Notes under the pieces: model-generated
The model's database searches: none
The model's input: only the letters and a program-made list of their open reading frames with translations
Told to the model about the DNA's origin: nothing
Made by a program: the position numbers and the translations under genes
Shown here: piece by piece, positions 1 to 8,199 of the stretch
Position numbering within the stretch: position 1 is the first letter of the stretch
How the letters are laid out: the number at the start of each line of letters is the position of its first letter
NCBI GenBank assembly: GCA_964483245.1
Contig: CAZABP010000004.1
Coordinates: forward strand, 1-64,000
Source of the DNA: CAZABP01 sp964483245
Lineage (GTDB): Bacteria > Planctomycetota > UBA1135 > UBA2386
Direction: 5' to 3'
Length of the DNA: 64,000 bases

Positions 1-91
1 AGCGCCGTCGCCTTCTCATTGACCGTGGACACCCACACGAACGTCAGGAGAGCCCGTTTTCGTTGGCAGGTTGCGGTAGATTCGCGGTCCG

Positions 92-1108
92 ATGACTGGT
101 CAGCCGGTTGCGCGTTCGGGCCCGCCCGAAGATCTGCCGCGCATGTCGTTCGGGGACCACCTCGACGAGTTGCGCACGCGCGTGGTCCGCGCGCTGCTGG
201 CCATCGTGATCTGCGTGTTCGCGCTGGTGCCGTTCAAGGAATCGGTCACCGCGATCTACGTGGCGCCCTACCGCTCGATGTGGCGCACGGCGTACGAGGA
301 CTACCTCGCGCAGCTGCAACAGGACGTCGCGGACGGCGAGGCGCGGATCGCCCAGTTGACGGCGGAACCGGGCGCCGACCCGGAGCGGTTGGCGCGCGAG
401 CAGGAGACCCTCGACCTGCGGCGCGAGATGCTGGCGTGGAACCGCAAGCACGAGCGCGCGATCCTGGCGGGGGATTTCGAGTTCCCCGACCTCATCCAGG
501 CGCGGGGTGGATTCCAGGTCTCGTACACGCTGGTGGCGATCGGCGGGCTGGACGACTTCTGGACCTTCATGGCGGCGACGTTCCTGTTCGGTCTGATCCT
601 GGCGAGCCCGGTCGTCGTCTGGCAGGCCTGGGCGTTCGTGGCCGCCGGGCTGTACGCGCACGAGCGGCGCGTCGTGATGCGGACGGTGCCGTACGGGTTC
701 CTGCTGCTCGCCTGCGGCGTGCTGTTCGGGTTCTTCGTCGTGGTGCCGTACGGCCTGTTCTTCCTGGTCAAGCTGATGAACTGGGCGCAGATCACGCCGA
801 TGTTCTCGGTGTCGCTGTACTTCAGCTTCCTGCTGACGCTGACTGCGGCGCTCGGGCTGGTGTTCCAGACGCCGCTGATCATGCTCGCGTTGGATCGGAT
901 CGGGATCGTGCCGCGCGAGGTCATGATCAAGCACTGGCGCTACGTGATCCTCGTGATCGCGATGCTGGCGGCAGTCCTGACGCCGCCGGATCCGTTCACG
1001 ATGACGTTGATGGCGGTGCCGATGGTCGTGCTGTACGGGATCGGTCTGCTGATCACGGCGCGGCGGCCGCGGCCGGCTCCTGCGCTGGCGCCGTCGGCGC
1101 AGCCGTGA
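92..1108 (+). CDS. tatC: Twin-arginine translocase subunit TatC
   Basis: TatC is the multi-pass membrane receptor that binds twin-arginine signal peptides and forms the Tat translocase with TatA/TatB, neither of which is in this window. The HLDELRTR box (residues 23-30) is the family's cytoplasmic signal-binding motif. Hydrophobic segments lie at about 33-48, 156-182, 204-231, 245-272, 288-303 and 308-326, giving the expected six. The protein has 338 residues where about 250 is usual. The excess is an inserted, charged, helix-prone stretch at about 60-140, in the first periplasmic loop. The ATG at 92 is chosen because it sits just before the motif. The stop overlaps the cinA start, so the two are probably translated together. 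At least one Tat substrate is encoded here (FeS subunit, 37305-37919). Confidence 0.95.
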   Translation: MTGQPVARSGPPEDLPRMSFGDHLDELRTRVVRALLAIVICVFALVPFKESVTAIYVAPYRSMWRTAYEDYLAQLQQDVADGEARIAQLTAEPGADPERLAREQETLDLRREMLAWNRKHERAILAGDFEFPDLIQARGGFQVSYTLVAIGGLDDFWTFMAATFLFGLILASPVVVWQAWAFVAAGLYAHERRVVMRTVPYGFLLLACGVLFGFFVVVPYGLFFLVKLMNWAQITPMFSVSLYFSFLLTLTAALGLVFQTPLIMLALDRIGIVPREVMIKHWRYVILVIAMLAAVLTPPDPFTMTLMAVPMVVLYGIGLLITARRPRPAPALAPSAQP

Positions 1109-2358
1109 GCGCACCGGCAGCGTGGCTGGTCGCGATCGGGGACGAGCTGCTGCTCGGGCGCGGCGTCGACACGAACAGCGCCGAGCTGGCGCGGCGGCTG
1201 CAGGAGCTCGGCTTCGCGGTGCGCGGCGTGTCCATCTGCGGCGACGGCGAGGCGGAGATCGTGCGCGCGGTACGCGCGGCCGCGCAGCAGAGCGCGCTGA
1301 TCGTTGCGACCGGCGGTCTCGGTCCGACCGAGGACGACCGCACGCGGCATGCTGCGGCGACGTTGGCCGGCGTCGGGCTGGAGTTCGACGCCGATGGCTG
1401 GCAGGAGATCGAGGCGCACTTCGCACGGCTCCAGCGTCCGGTCCCGGACAGCAACCGGCGTCAGGCGTTGCTGCCCGCGGGGGCGGAGCGGTTGCCGAAT
1501 GAGAACGGCACCGCGCCGGGATTCACGTTGGCGGTCGGCGCGAGCAGGTTCGTGGCACTCCCAGGTGTCCCACGCGAGATGCGCGTCATGTTCGCGCGCC
1601 AGGTCGAGCCGCGGATGGCGCAGTGGTTCGGTCCGCGCGCGCCGACCGCGGTCCAGGAGCTGCAGCTGCTCGGCCCATCGGAGGCGGCTGCGGGCGAGCG
1701 CATCGCGGCGTGGATGGCGCCGCCGGAGCCGCTACCGGTGACCGTCGGGATCACGGCCTCGGGCGGGTTGTTGACCGTGCGTCTGTTCGCGCGGGGGCCG
1801 GACGCCGCCGCGGCCGTCCAGCAGGCGACGGCTGCGGTGCGCCCGCTGCTCGCGGAGTGGCTCGTGCTCGAAGGGGAAGGCCCGCTCGCGGCGGCGGTGC
1901 TGGCGCGGCTGCGCTCGCATGCGCTGACGCTGGCGCTGGCGGAATCGTGCACCGGCGGCATGTTGGCGCAGCAGCTGACCGACGAGCCCGGCAGCAGCGC
2001 CGCGCTGCTCGCCGGCTATGTCTGCTACTCGGATCAGGGCAAGCAGCGCGAGCTCGGCGTGCCGGCGGAGCTGTTGGCGCGCCATGGTGCGGTTTCGGTC
2101 GAAGTGGCCTGCGCGATGGCGGAGGGCGCCGCGCGACGCACCGGCGCCGGCGTTGCGCTGGCGACGACTGGAATCGCCGGACCGGCGGGTGGCAGTCCGG
2201 CGAAGCCGGTCGGCACGGTCTGCTTCGCGCTGTGGTTGCGCGGCGAGCTGCACGGCTGGCGGCTGCGGATCGCCGATCTCGGGCGCGAGTTCGTGCGGCG
2301 CCGTGCCTGCGCCGAAGCCTGGGCTGCGCTGCTCCGCGCGCTGCCCGACGGGCCTTGA
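1105..2358 (+). CDS. cinA: CinA family protein: MoCF-like domain plus PncC nicotinamide-nucleotide amidase domain
   Basis: This 417-residue protein has the two-domain CinA layout. An N-terminal molybdopterin-binding (MoCF-like) half starts with WLVAIGDELLLG and has the TGGLGPTEDD motif. A C-terminal PncC-type amidase half carries the catalytic motif ESCTGG, near residue 280, and a TGIAGPAGG loop. CinA/PncC proteins deamidate nicotinamide mononucleotide in NAD salvage, and the N-terminal half of some members is an ADP-ribose pyrophosphatase. The GTG start at 1105 overlaps the tatC stop (GTGA), and an in-frame reading further upstream would run across tatC, so this start is preferred. The stop lies 35 bases before the first tRNA. 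Confidence 0.93.
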   Translation: MSAPAAWLVAIGDELLLGRGVDTNSAELARRLQELGFAVRGVSICGDGEAEIVRAVRAAAQQSALIVATGGLGPTEDDRTRHAAATLAGVGLEFDADGWQEIEAHFARLQRPVPDSNRRQALLPAGAERLPNENGTAPGFTLAVGASRFVALPGVPREMRVMFARQVEPRMAQWFGPRAPTAVQELQLLGPSEAAAGERIAAWMAPPEPLPVTVGITASGGLLTVRLFARGPDAAAAVQQATAAVRPLLAEWLVLEGEGPLAAAVLARLRSHALTLALAESCTGGMLAQQLTDEPGSSAALLAGYVCYSDQGKQRELGVPAELLARHGAVSVEVACAMAEGAARRTGAGVALATTGIAGPAGGSPAKPVGTVCFALWLRGELHGWRLRIADLGREFVRRRACAEAWAALLRALPDGP

Positions 2359-2382
2359 AAGGCCTCAGGGCGTGGCTAACGT
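2355..2382 (+). promoter_or_regulatory. Candidate sigma-70 promoter for the tRNA-Gln pair
   Basis: TTGAAA (2355-2360) is followed after 16 bases by TAACGT (2377-2382). Transcription would begin around 2389, a few bases before the tRNA at 2394. The -35 box overlaps the cinA stop codon. The -10 keeps only the TA and final T of TATAAT, so this is a plausible but unproven promoter. Confidence 0.45.
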
Positions 2383-2393
2383 GCCTGCCGCAA

Positions 2394-2467
2394 TTCGGGA
2401 TGGTGTAACGGTAGCACGAGAGGTTCTGGTCCTCTTAGTCAAGGTTCGAATCCTTGTCCCGAAACCA
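2394..2467 (+). tRNA. tRNA-Gln (anticodon CUG)
   Basis: A complete cloverleaf of 74 bases. The acceptor arm TTCGGGA (2394-2400) pairs with TCCCGAA (2457-2463), followed by discriminator A and an encoded CCA at 2465-2467. The anticodon stem AGAGG/CCTCT encloses loop TTCTGGT, giving anticodon CTG. The T arm is CAAGG-TTCGAAT-CCTTG. It reads CAG codons. Confidence 0.96.
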
Positions 2468-2470
2468 TTC

Positions 2471-2494
2471 GAGCGGCGCCTGCGGGCGCCGCTC
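2471..2494 (+). terminator. Perfect 10-bp hairpin between the two tRNAs
   Basis: GAGCGGCGCC (2471-2480) and GGCGCCGCTC (2485-2494) form a perfect 10-bp stem with loop TGCG, followed by TGCTTT. It lies 3 bases after the first tRNA's CCA and 12 bases before the second tRNA. It could be a weak terminator or a processing signal between the two tRNAs. The U-run is too short to call a strong terminator. Confidence 0.5.
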
Positions 2495-2506
2495 TGCTTT
2501 CGGTGC

Positions 2507-2580
2507 TACCCGATGGTGTAACGGCAGCACAGCAGGTTTTGGTCCTGCTAGTCCAGGTTCGAATCCTGGTCGGGTAACCA
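2507..2580 (+). tRNA. tRNA-Gln (anticodon UUG)
   Basis: A complete 74-base cloverleaf. Acceptor TACCCGA (2507-2513) pairs with TCGGGTA, followed by A and an encoded CCA ending at 2580. The anticodon stem AGCAGG/CCTGCT encloses loop TTTTGGT, giving anticodon TTG, which reads CAA (and CAG by wobble). The D and T arms resemble the preceding tRNA-Gln, so the pair probably arose by duplication. Confidence 0.96.
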
Positions 2581-2793
2581 ACCGGCGGCGTGCCGGCGCA
2601 GCTCATGGCGCGCCAGATCGACGGCCCGGCCGAGCTGCTCGGTGCACGGGTCGCAGGCGCTCCCACAGCAGACCCGCCAGCCGTCGTGCGGGTCAGCCAG
2701 CCGGGCGGCGACAGTGCCGGCCCACGAGGCCGGGAAGCCCAGCCTGGCGCAGGCACGGCGCGCGGCAGCTTCTTCGGCCGGCAGCGGATGCAT
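2548..2793 (-). CDS. Possible small cysteine-motif protein (uncertain)
   Basis: The 312 bases between the second tRNA and the M28 peptidase gene contain one minus-strand reading frame that looks protein-like from ATG 2793. It begins MHPLPAEEAAARRAC and carries CCGSACDPC, a Cys-Cys-x-Ser-x-Cys-x-x-Cys pattern like that of small oxidoreductase-like proteins. It would be 81 residues. Against it, the last 11 or so codons run antisense through tRNA-Gln, and the tail WLPDQDSNLD is just what an antisense tRNA translation looks like. The real product may be about 65 residues or may not exist. Confidence 0.3.
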   Translation of the reverse strand: MHPLPAEEAAARRACARLGFPASWAGTVAARLADPHDGWRVCCGSACDPCTEQLGRAVDLARHELRRHAAGWLPDQDSNLD

Positions 2794-2892
2794 CGCCACA
2801 ACGATAGCACCACCGGTGGCGGGGCCCGGGCTCGCATCGGACGCCGCTGGATCGTAAAGGCACGCCGTTCGCCCCCTTCCGACGGAGCTCCG

Positions 2893-4842
2893 ATGCGCGT
2901 TTCCGACCTGAGGTTGTCCCTCCCGCTGTTGCTGTCTGCGATCTCCCTGCCGGCCCAGATCGATCCGGCGCTGGGCGAACGGATCCGCAGCGAGGGGATC
3001 GCCGGCAGCCAGGTCATGCAGACGCTGGACGAGCTGACCAACACGATCGGTCAGCGGCTGACCGGCTCGGACAACTTCATGCTCGCCTGCGAATGGGCGA
3101 AGGAGAAGTTCGAGAGCTACGGCCTCTCGAACGTGCACCTCGACGAGTGGGGGGAGTTCCCGGTCCGCTGGAACCGCGGTCAGTGGTCGGGGCGCGTCGT
3201 CGAGCCGAAGCCGATCGAGCTGCAGGTCGCGACGATGGCCTGGACCGCCGGCACCAAGGGGCGCGTCGGCGGCGTGCTGCGCAGGATGCCGAAGACGATG
3301 GAGGAGCTGGTCGCGCTCGGCGGCAAGCTCGGCAGCTCGTACCTGTGGGGCAACAAGCCGCGCGAGGAAGTCGGCAGTGCACTCGACGAGATGATCGCGA
3401 AGGAGGGCGTGCTCGGCTTCGTGATGCGCAATGGGGAACGCGACCGGACCTATCCGACGCGGATGCGGGTGTTCGGCAATCACCGGGTCGATCCGGACAA
3501 CCTGCCGAAGATCCCGCAGATCACGGTCCGTCAGGACCAGGCGGACGAGATCGAGAAGCTGCTCGAAGGGGACCAGCCGGTCATCGTCGAGTTCGACATC
3601 CGCAACCGGTTCCGCCGCGGTCCGGTCAAGCTGCACAACGTCATCGCCGAGATCCCGGGGACCGAGCAGCCGGACGAGGTCGTCGTCGTCTGCGGCCATC
3701 TCGACTCGTGGCACCAGGCGACCGGGACGACCGACAACGGCACCGGCGTCGCGACGACGCTCGAGGCAGCGCGGATCCTGATGGCGGTCGGCGCGAAGCC
3801 CAAGCGCACGATCCGCTTCATGCTGTGGGGCGGCGAAGAGCAGGGCCTGCTCGGCTCGCGCAGCTACGTCACGCGGCATCGCACCGAGATGGACAAGGTG
3901 TCGGCCGTGTTCAACCACGACACCGGCACCAACTGGGCGCACTCGCTGACCGTCACGACGGCGATGGAGCCGCACCTGAAGGCCGCGTTGGCCGAAGCGA
4001 TGCACCTGACGCCGCCGGATCCGGAGCACGAGGGGCCGGTGCTCGTGCTGGACGCGCGCCCGACGATGTCCGGCGGCGGCGGTGGCAGCGATCACGCGTC
4101 GTTCCTGTCCGCCAACGTGCCGGCCTGGTCCTGGGGCCTGAAGGGGCGCAGCGACTACTTCCGCTACACGTGGCACTCGCAGTGGGACACGTACGACGTC
4201 GCGATCCCTGAGTACATGCGGCACACGTCGACCGTCGTCGCGATCGCCGCCCTCGGCACCGCGAACCTGCCGGTCCTGCTGCCGCGCGAAGGGATCGAGC
4301 GCGGCGGCGGGCGGCGGCGCGTCGACATCGGGGAGCTGATGAACCAGACGTTCGGCGCCGAGCTGGACGGGTTGATGATCAAGTCGGTGCAGGACGGCGG
4401 GATGGCAGCCAACGCCGGCTTGAAGGCGGGTGACAAGATCGTCGCCGCGGCCGGCAGCGACGTCGCGTCGCTCGGCGAGCTGCGCGCCGCGATGCGCGGC
4501 GAGGAGGGGGCGAAGATCGCGCTCGGCATCCAGCGTGGCGACTCCAAGCTGACGGTCGAGGTGCCGGCGATCGTGGCACGCGGACGTCGTGCGAGTCCGG
4601 AGCAGATCTTCGCGTCGATGTTCGGCGCGGAGCTGGACGGGCTGAGCTTCAAGTCGGTCGAGCCGGAGCGACTCGCCGCCGGGAGCGGGATCCAGGCCGG
4701 CGACCGGATCGTTGCGGTGAACGGCGAGCCGGTGCAGAACCTGGGCGACGCGCTGCGCGCCTTGATGGCGGGCGACCGCTCCGCCGCCAAGCTGACGCTG
4801 CAGCGGGGCGACAAGCAGCTGACGGTCCAGATCCGGGACTGA
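2893..4842 (+). CDS. Secreted M28-family aminopeptidase with two C-terminal PDZ domains
   Basis: A predicted exported zinc peptidase of 649 residues. It has a signal peptide (1-21, cut after LPAQ or nearby), an apical region, an M28 catalytic domain and two PDZ domains. Likely metal ligands and catalytic residues are His269 and a nearby Asp in CGHLDSW/TTDNGTG, the Glu pair of WGGEEQG (about 313), the Asp of NHDTGT and the His of SDHASF (about 400). M28 enzymes remove N-terminal residues from peptides. The PDZ domains (about 481-560 and 569-645) begin with nearly the same words, FGAELDGLMIKSV and FGAELDGLSFKSV, so they arose by internal duplication. The ATG at 2893 follows GGAG and opens the signal peptide. 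A frame open from 2590 has no protein-like content upstream. Confidence 0.9.
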   Translation: MRVSDLRLSLPLLLSAISLPAQIDPALGERIRSEGIAGSQVMQTLDELTNTIGQRLTGSDNFMLACEWAKEKFESYGLSNVHLDEWGEFPVRWNRGQWSGRVVEPKPIELQVATMAWTAGTKGRVGGVLRRMPKTMEELVALGGKLGSSYLWGNKPREEVGSALDEMIAKEGVLGFVMRNGERDRTYPTRMRVFGNHRVDPDNLPKIPQITVRQDQADEIEKLLEGDQPVIVEFDIRNRFRRGPVKLHNVIAEIPGTEQPDEVVVVCGHLDSWHQATGTTDNGTGVATTLEAARILMAVGAKPKRTIRFMLWGGEEQGLLGSRSYVTRHRTEMDKVSAVFNHDTGTNWAHSLTVTTAMEPHLKAALAEAMHLTPPDPEHEGPVLVLDARPTMSGGGGGSDHASFLSANVPAWSWGLKGRSDYFRYTWHSQWDTYDVAIPEYMRHTSTVVAIAALGTANLPVLLPREGIERGGGRRRVDIGELMNQTFGAELDGLMIKSVQDGGMAANAGLKAGDKIVAAAGSDVASLGELRAAMRGEEGAKIALGIQRGDSKLTVEVPAIVARGRRASPEQIFASMFGAELDGLSFKSVEPERLAAGSGIQAGDRIVAVNGEPVQNLGDALRALMAGDRSAAKLTLQRGDKQLTVQIRD

Positions 4843-5033
4843 TCGACGGCATCGCGCTTCCCCTGTCGATGCCAGCGCCAGCTGCGGCTGCTCCCCAACG
4901 GAGCACGCCGCACCGGCTCCGCGCGGGCTATGCTTCCTGGCCGCACCCGGGCGTCCCGTCGGAAGCTGCCTCGCCGGGACCGGGCTGGTCACCGGCTGAC
5001 AGTCATCAGGGCCGGCGCGGTGCGAGCACGGCA

Positions 5034-6611
5034 ATGCGCATCACGCTGATCCACCCGCCGGTCTACATCAACAAGAACGGCCTGACCGCCCTGCGGCCGT
5101 CGTTGCCGCTGGGCCTTGCGTACATCGCCGCCGTGCTGCGTGGCGACGGGCACCAGTTGACCGTGGTCGATGCGCTCGGTGCGGCGCCGGAGCGGATGAT
5201 CCCCGAAGGGGACATCTGGCGTCTGGGGCTGACGCCGGTCGAGATCGTGCAACGGATCCCCGCCGACACGCAGGCGATCGGTCTGACCAGCATGTGGTCG
5301 TACTCCTGGCCGATCGTGCGCGAGCTGCTGCACGCGGTGCGCGAGCGCTTCCCGCGCGTGCCGATCGTCTGCGGCGGCGAGCACTTCACCGCGGTGCCGG
5401 AGTTGTCGATGCAGCAGGCCCCGATCGACTGCATCGTGCTGGGTGAGGGTGAGGAGACGGCGCTCGCGTTGTTCCGCGCGCTGGAGCTGGCGCAGGGGAA
5501 CCCGCCGGATCTGTCCGCGGTCGCCGGCGTGCTGTATCGCCACGCCGACGGGACGCTGCAGCAGAACCCGCGGCGCGACCGGATCCGGAATCTGGACGAG
5601 ATCCCGTGGCCGGCCTGGGACCTGTTCGACGTCGCGGCGTACGACGAGCATCGGCTGGTGACCGGGATCCACTACGGGCGCACGGTGCCGATCCTGGCGA
5701 CGCGCGGGTGTCCGTACCAATGCACGTACTGCAGCTCGCCCGGCATGTGGACCACGAAGTGGTTCGCGCGTGATCCCGAGGACGTCGCCGACGAGATCGA
5801 GCACTACGTGCGGGAGTACGGGGCCAGCAACTTCCCGTTCCAGGATCTGACGGCGATCCTCAAGCGCGACTGGGTCGTCAAGTTCACGCAGGAGATCCTG
5901 TCGCGTGGCCTGCGCGTGACCTGGCAGCTGCCGGCCGGCACGCGGTCGGAGATCATCGACGAAGAGGTGGCGCGGCTGTTGGTCGCGTCCGGGTGCCGCT
6001 CGCTGAACTTCGCGCCGGAATCCGGCTCGGAGCGCACGCGCAAGCACATGAAGAAGATGCTGACCGACGAGAAGCTGTTCCGGGCCGTGCGCGCATCGGT
6101 CCGCAATGGCCTGAACGTCGGCTGCTTCCTGGTGCTCGGCTACCCGACCGACGAGGCGGAGGACATGCGTGCGACGGTGCGGATGATCCGGCGGCTCGCC
6201 TGGGCCGGCGTCGACGACGTGTCGGCCGGGTTCTTCTTCCCGCTGCCGAACACCGAGATCTACCGCGCGCTGGAGCAGCAGGGGAAGGTCCTGCTCGACG
6301 ATGACTTCCTGAAGCTGCCGGTCTACGTGCACAACAAGTTCATGACCGATGCCCGCAACTACTGCGGGAACCTGACGGCACGGCAGATGACGCGCTGGAA
6401 GTACTGGATCGTGCTGAACTTCTATGCCGTGTCGTTCGTGACGCGGCCGCTGCGGGTGCTGCGGATCCTGTGGAACTTCGTGCGTGGTCGCGAGACCAGC
6501 AAGATGGAGTCGTTCCTGCAGGAGACGCGGCGGAAGTTCGGCCTGCGGCTCGGCCGCAAGCGGCGGACCCGGGCGGCGCCCGATCCGGCCCGCCAGCCGA
6601 TCGGCGCCTGA
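5034..6611 (+). CDS. B12-binding domain radical SAM protein
   Basis: A 525-residue class-B-type radical SAM enzyme. Residues 1 to about 150 form a cobalamin-binding Rossmann domain (MRITLIHPP, then VVDALG and CGGEHFT). Residues about 215-430 are the radical SAM barrel with the cluster motif Cys226-x3-Cys230-x2-Cys233 in TRGCPYQCTYC. The C-terminal 100 residues are basic with a hydrophobic patch. Relatives methylate unreactive carbons or act in cell-wall, lipid and hopanoid modification, but the substrate cannot be read from the sequence. The ATG at 5034 is chosen because the B12 domain starts there. The frame is open further upstream but not protein-like. The next gene is convergent with no bases between, and is a glycosyltransferase, which would fit envelope-polymer work. 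The 191 bases upstream show no clear element. Confidence 0.88.
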   Translation: MRITLIHPPVYINKNGLTALRPSLPLGLAYIAAVLRGDGHQLTVVDALGAAPERMIPEGDIWRLGLTPVEIVQRIPADTQAIGLTSMWSYSWPIVRELLHAVRERFPRVPIVCGGEHFTAVPELSMQQAPIDCIVLGEGEETALALFRALELAQGNPPDLSAVAGVLYRHADGTLQQNPRRDRIRNLDEIPWPAWDLFDVAAYDEHRLVTGIHYGRTVPILATRGCPYQCTYCSSPGMWTTKWFARDPEDVADEIEHYVREYGASNFPFQDLTAILKRDWVVKFTQEILSRGLRVTWQLPAGTRSEIIDEEVARLLVASGCRSLNFAPESGSERTRKHMKKMLTDEKLFRAVRASVRNGLNVGCFLVLGYPTDEAEDMRATVRMIRRLAWAGVDDVSAGFFFPLPNTEIYRALEQQGKVLLDDDFLKLPVYVHNKFMTDARNYCGNLTARQMTRWKYWIVLNFYAVSFVTRPLRVLRILWNFVRGRETSKMESFLQETRRKFGLRLGRKRRTRAAPDPARQPIGA

Positions 6612-7820
6612 TCAGGGCCGGATAAGGCCGGATCCGCCGCGCAGTGCGGCGAACCGCGCGAGCTGTTGCTGCGCCAGCGCGTCCGGGCTCGCATGCGCGA
6701 CTGCGAACGCGCGCGCGGCTGCCCCGGCGCGCACCGCGAGCTCCGGATCGCGCAGCCACCGCAGCAGCAGGGTCGCGAGCTCGGCCGGGGTCTCGCCACG
6801 CGCGACGGCCGGCTCGGCGACATCGAGGCCGCGCAGCCCGAGGCGGTTCGCGACGACCGGCAGGCCGTGTGCCAACGCGGTCAGCACCTTGATGCGCGTG
6901 CCGCCGCCGGCGAACAGCGGGGCAGCGAGCACGCGGACCGAACCCAGCAACGCCGCCAGATCGGCGACGAATCCGAGCACCTGCACACCCGGCAGTTCCT
7001 CCAGCTCGCGGACCTGACGTTCGGCGCGCGGGCCCGCGAGCCAGAGCTCGGTTTCGGGCAGCTCCTGGCGGACTCTCGGCAGGACTTCGAGCGCCAGATG
7101 GCGCGCCGCCTGCGGGTTCGGGGCGTGGCTGTAGTCCCCAAGGAACAGCACGCGCGGCGGGGCGCGTCCGGGATCGACGGTTGCGTCCGGCAGCGGCACG
7201 ACCGGGGGCCGCACTTCGATCGGCCGTCCCAGCTCGCGCTGCAGCTCGTCGGCGTCCTCCGGATTGACGGTCTGGATCAGATCCGCGCGCGGGTACCAAC
7301 GTCGAACGTGCGCGCGCCACAACCGCCGATCCCTGGCGAGCCCGAGTCCGAACGGGCCGACGCTGCGTGCGGTAGCGCCGCCGCACTCGTGGTCGGTCAG
7401 TACGGTCGGCCGCCCTCCAGCGTGGCGCAGGTATTGCGCCATGACCGCGAACTCGATCAGGATGACTTCCGGATCATGGGTGCGGATCTCCTCCTGGAAG
7501 GCCTGCTCCATCTCCGGCCGCGCATGCTTCGCCGCGGCCAGTGGGGTTCCGCGGATGCCCCAGTGCCACAACATGGCGAGCTTCTGGCCTGCGACCTCGA
7601 GGCGCCGCTGGTCGTGGCGCTGCGGCAGCAGGACGGTCCTGGCGCTGGCGAGGCCCTGGGCCGGCTCGGCCCCCCAGCGCAGCTCGGACGGGCGCACGAA
7701 GCTGAGCAGGTGCACCTCGGCACGGCGGGCCAGGGCCTCGAGGACGCTACCGAGGTAGACCGCGCCCCCCTGCGAGGCCTGCGGATGCGGCAGGATCGGG
7801 CTCAGGACCAGCAGGCGCAT
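6612..7820 (-). CDS. GT4-like (GT-B fold) glycosyltransferase
   Basis: A 402-residue cytoplasmic glycosyltransferase of the GT-B fold. It opens with MRLLVLSPILPHPQASQGG, the usual glycine-rich N-terminal loop, and has the C-terminal nucleotide-sugar site APLFAGGGTRIKVL followed by AHGLPVVA. Such enzymes transfer a sugar from an NDP donor to lipid or polysaccharide acceptors. Neither donor nor acceptor can be inferred. An alternative start at 7868 would add 16 residues (MAPNAPRRVP...) that do not belong to the fold, so 7820 is preferred, although no clear ribosome site distinguishes them. It is convergent with and abuts the radical SAM gene. The first half of the gap at 7821-8199 shows nothing else. 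Confidence 0.88.
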   Translation of the reverse strand: MRLLVLSPILPHPQASQGGAVYLGSVLEALARRAEVHLLSFVRPSELRWGAEPAQGLASARTVLLPQRHDQRRLEVAGQKLAMLWHWGIRGTPLAAAKHARPEMEQAFQEEIRTHDPEVILIEFAVMAQYLRHAGGRPTVLTDHECGGATARSVGPFGLGLARDRRLWRAHVRRWYPRADLIQTVNPEDADELQRELGRPIEVRPPVVPLPDATVDPGRAPPRVLFLGDYSHAPNPQAARHLALEVLPRVRQELPETELWLAGPRAERQVRELEELPGVQVLGFVADLAALLGSVRVLAAPLFAGGGTRIKVLTALAHGLPVVANRLGLRGLDVAEPAVARGETPAELATLLLRWLRDPELAVRAGAAARAFAVAHASPDALAQQQLARFAALRGGSGLIRP

Positions 7821-8047
7821 GCGGTCGACCGGCCCGTCAGGGACGCGACGCGGCGCGTTCGGCGCCACGTCGGCAGAAGGCCGGCAAATGCGCCCGGAAC
7901 CGCCGCCGGCACGAACCAGGATTCCACGGAATCTCCACTGGCAACGCGCACAGCGCGCGGTTCGCGCGTGCCGGCAAAGCTAGCGGCAGCAAGGAGTTGC
8001 GCATGCGCATCTGCCGGCGTGGGGTTCCGGTTCTTGGTTCTGCACGG

Positions 8048-8076
8048 TTGAGAGCCTCTGCGGGCGCAGGCATAAT
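8048..8076 (+). promoter_or_regulatory. Sigma-70-type promoter for the HEAT-repeat gene
   Basis: TTGAGA (8048-8053), a 17-base spacer and CATAAT (8071-8076) make a near-consensus promoter within the 379-base gap between the glycosyltransferase and HEAT-repeat genes. The start of transcription would be near 8083, leaving a leader of about 115 bases that ends in the ribosome site AGGAAGG at 8187-8193. Nothing else is seen in the gap. Confidence 0.6.
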
Positions 8077-8199
8077 CCGCCGCGCTCGGAGGCCCGTGTA
8101 CCGCGGGCCGACCCTGCGCGGCGTGCTTCCTGCGGAACCCGGCTCGCTTGCCTAGATCCTGCGGTCGCACCCTGGACAGGGGCTCAGGAAGGTATCGCG

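Noticed and set aside
1..91. Start of a minus-strand gene leaving the left edge
   Set aside because: A few codons (VWVSTVNEKATA) are open to the edge but are too short to judge and have no ribosome site.
44..1426. 460-codon minus-strand frame across tatC and cinA
   Set aside because: Arg/Pro/His-rich composition with no fold. It is antisense to two clear genes, as expected of third-position G/C bias.
2814..5034. Large minus-strand frame opposite the M28 peptidase (part of an 828-codon frame)
   Set aside because: Composition is Arg, His and Asp-rich antisense noise. Only the last part (from 2793) has any protein-like content and is listed separately.
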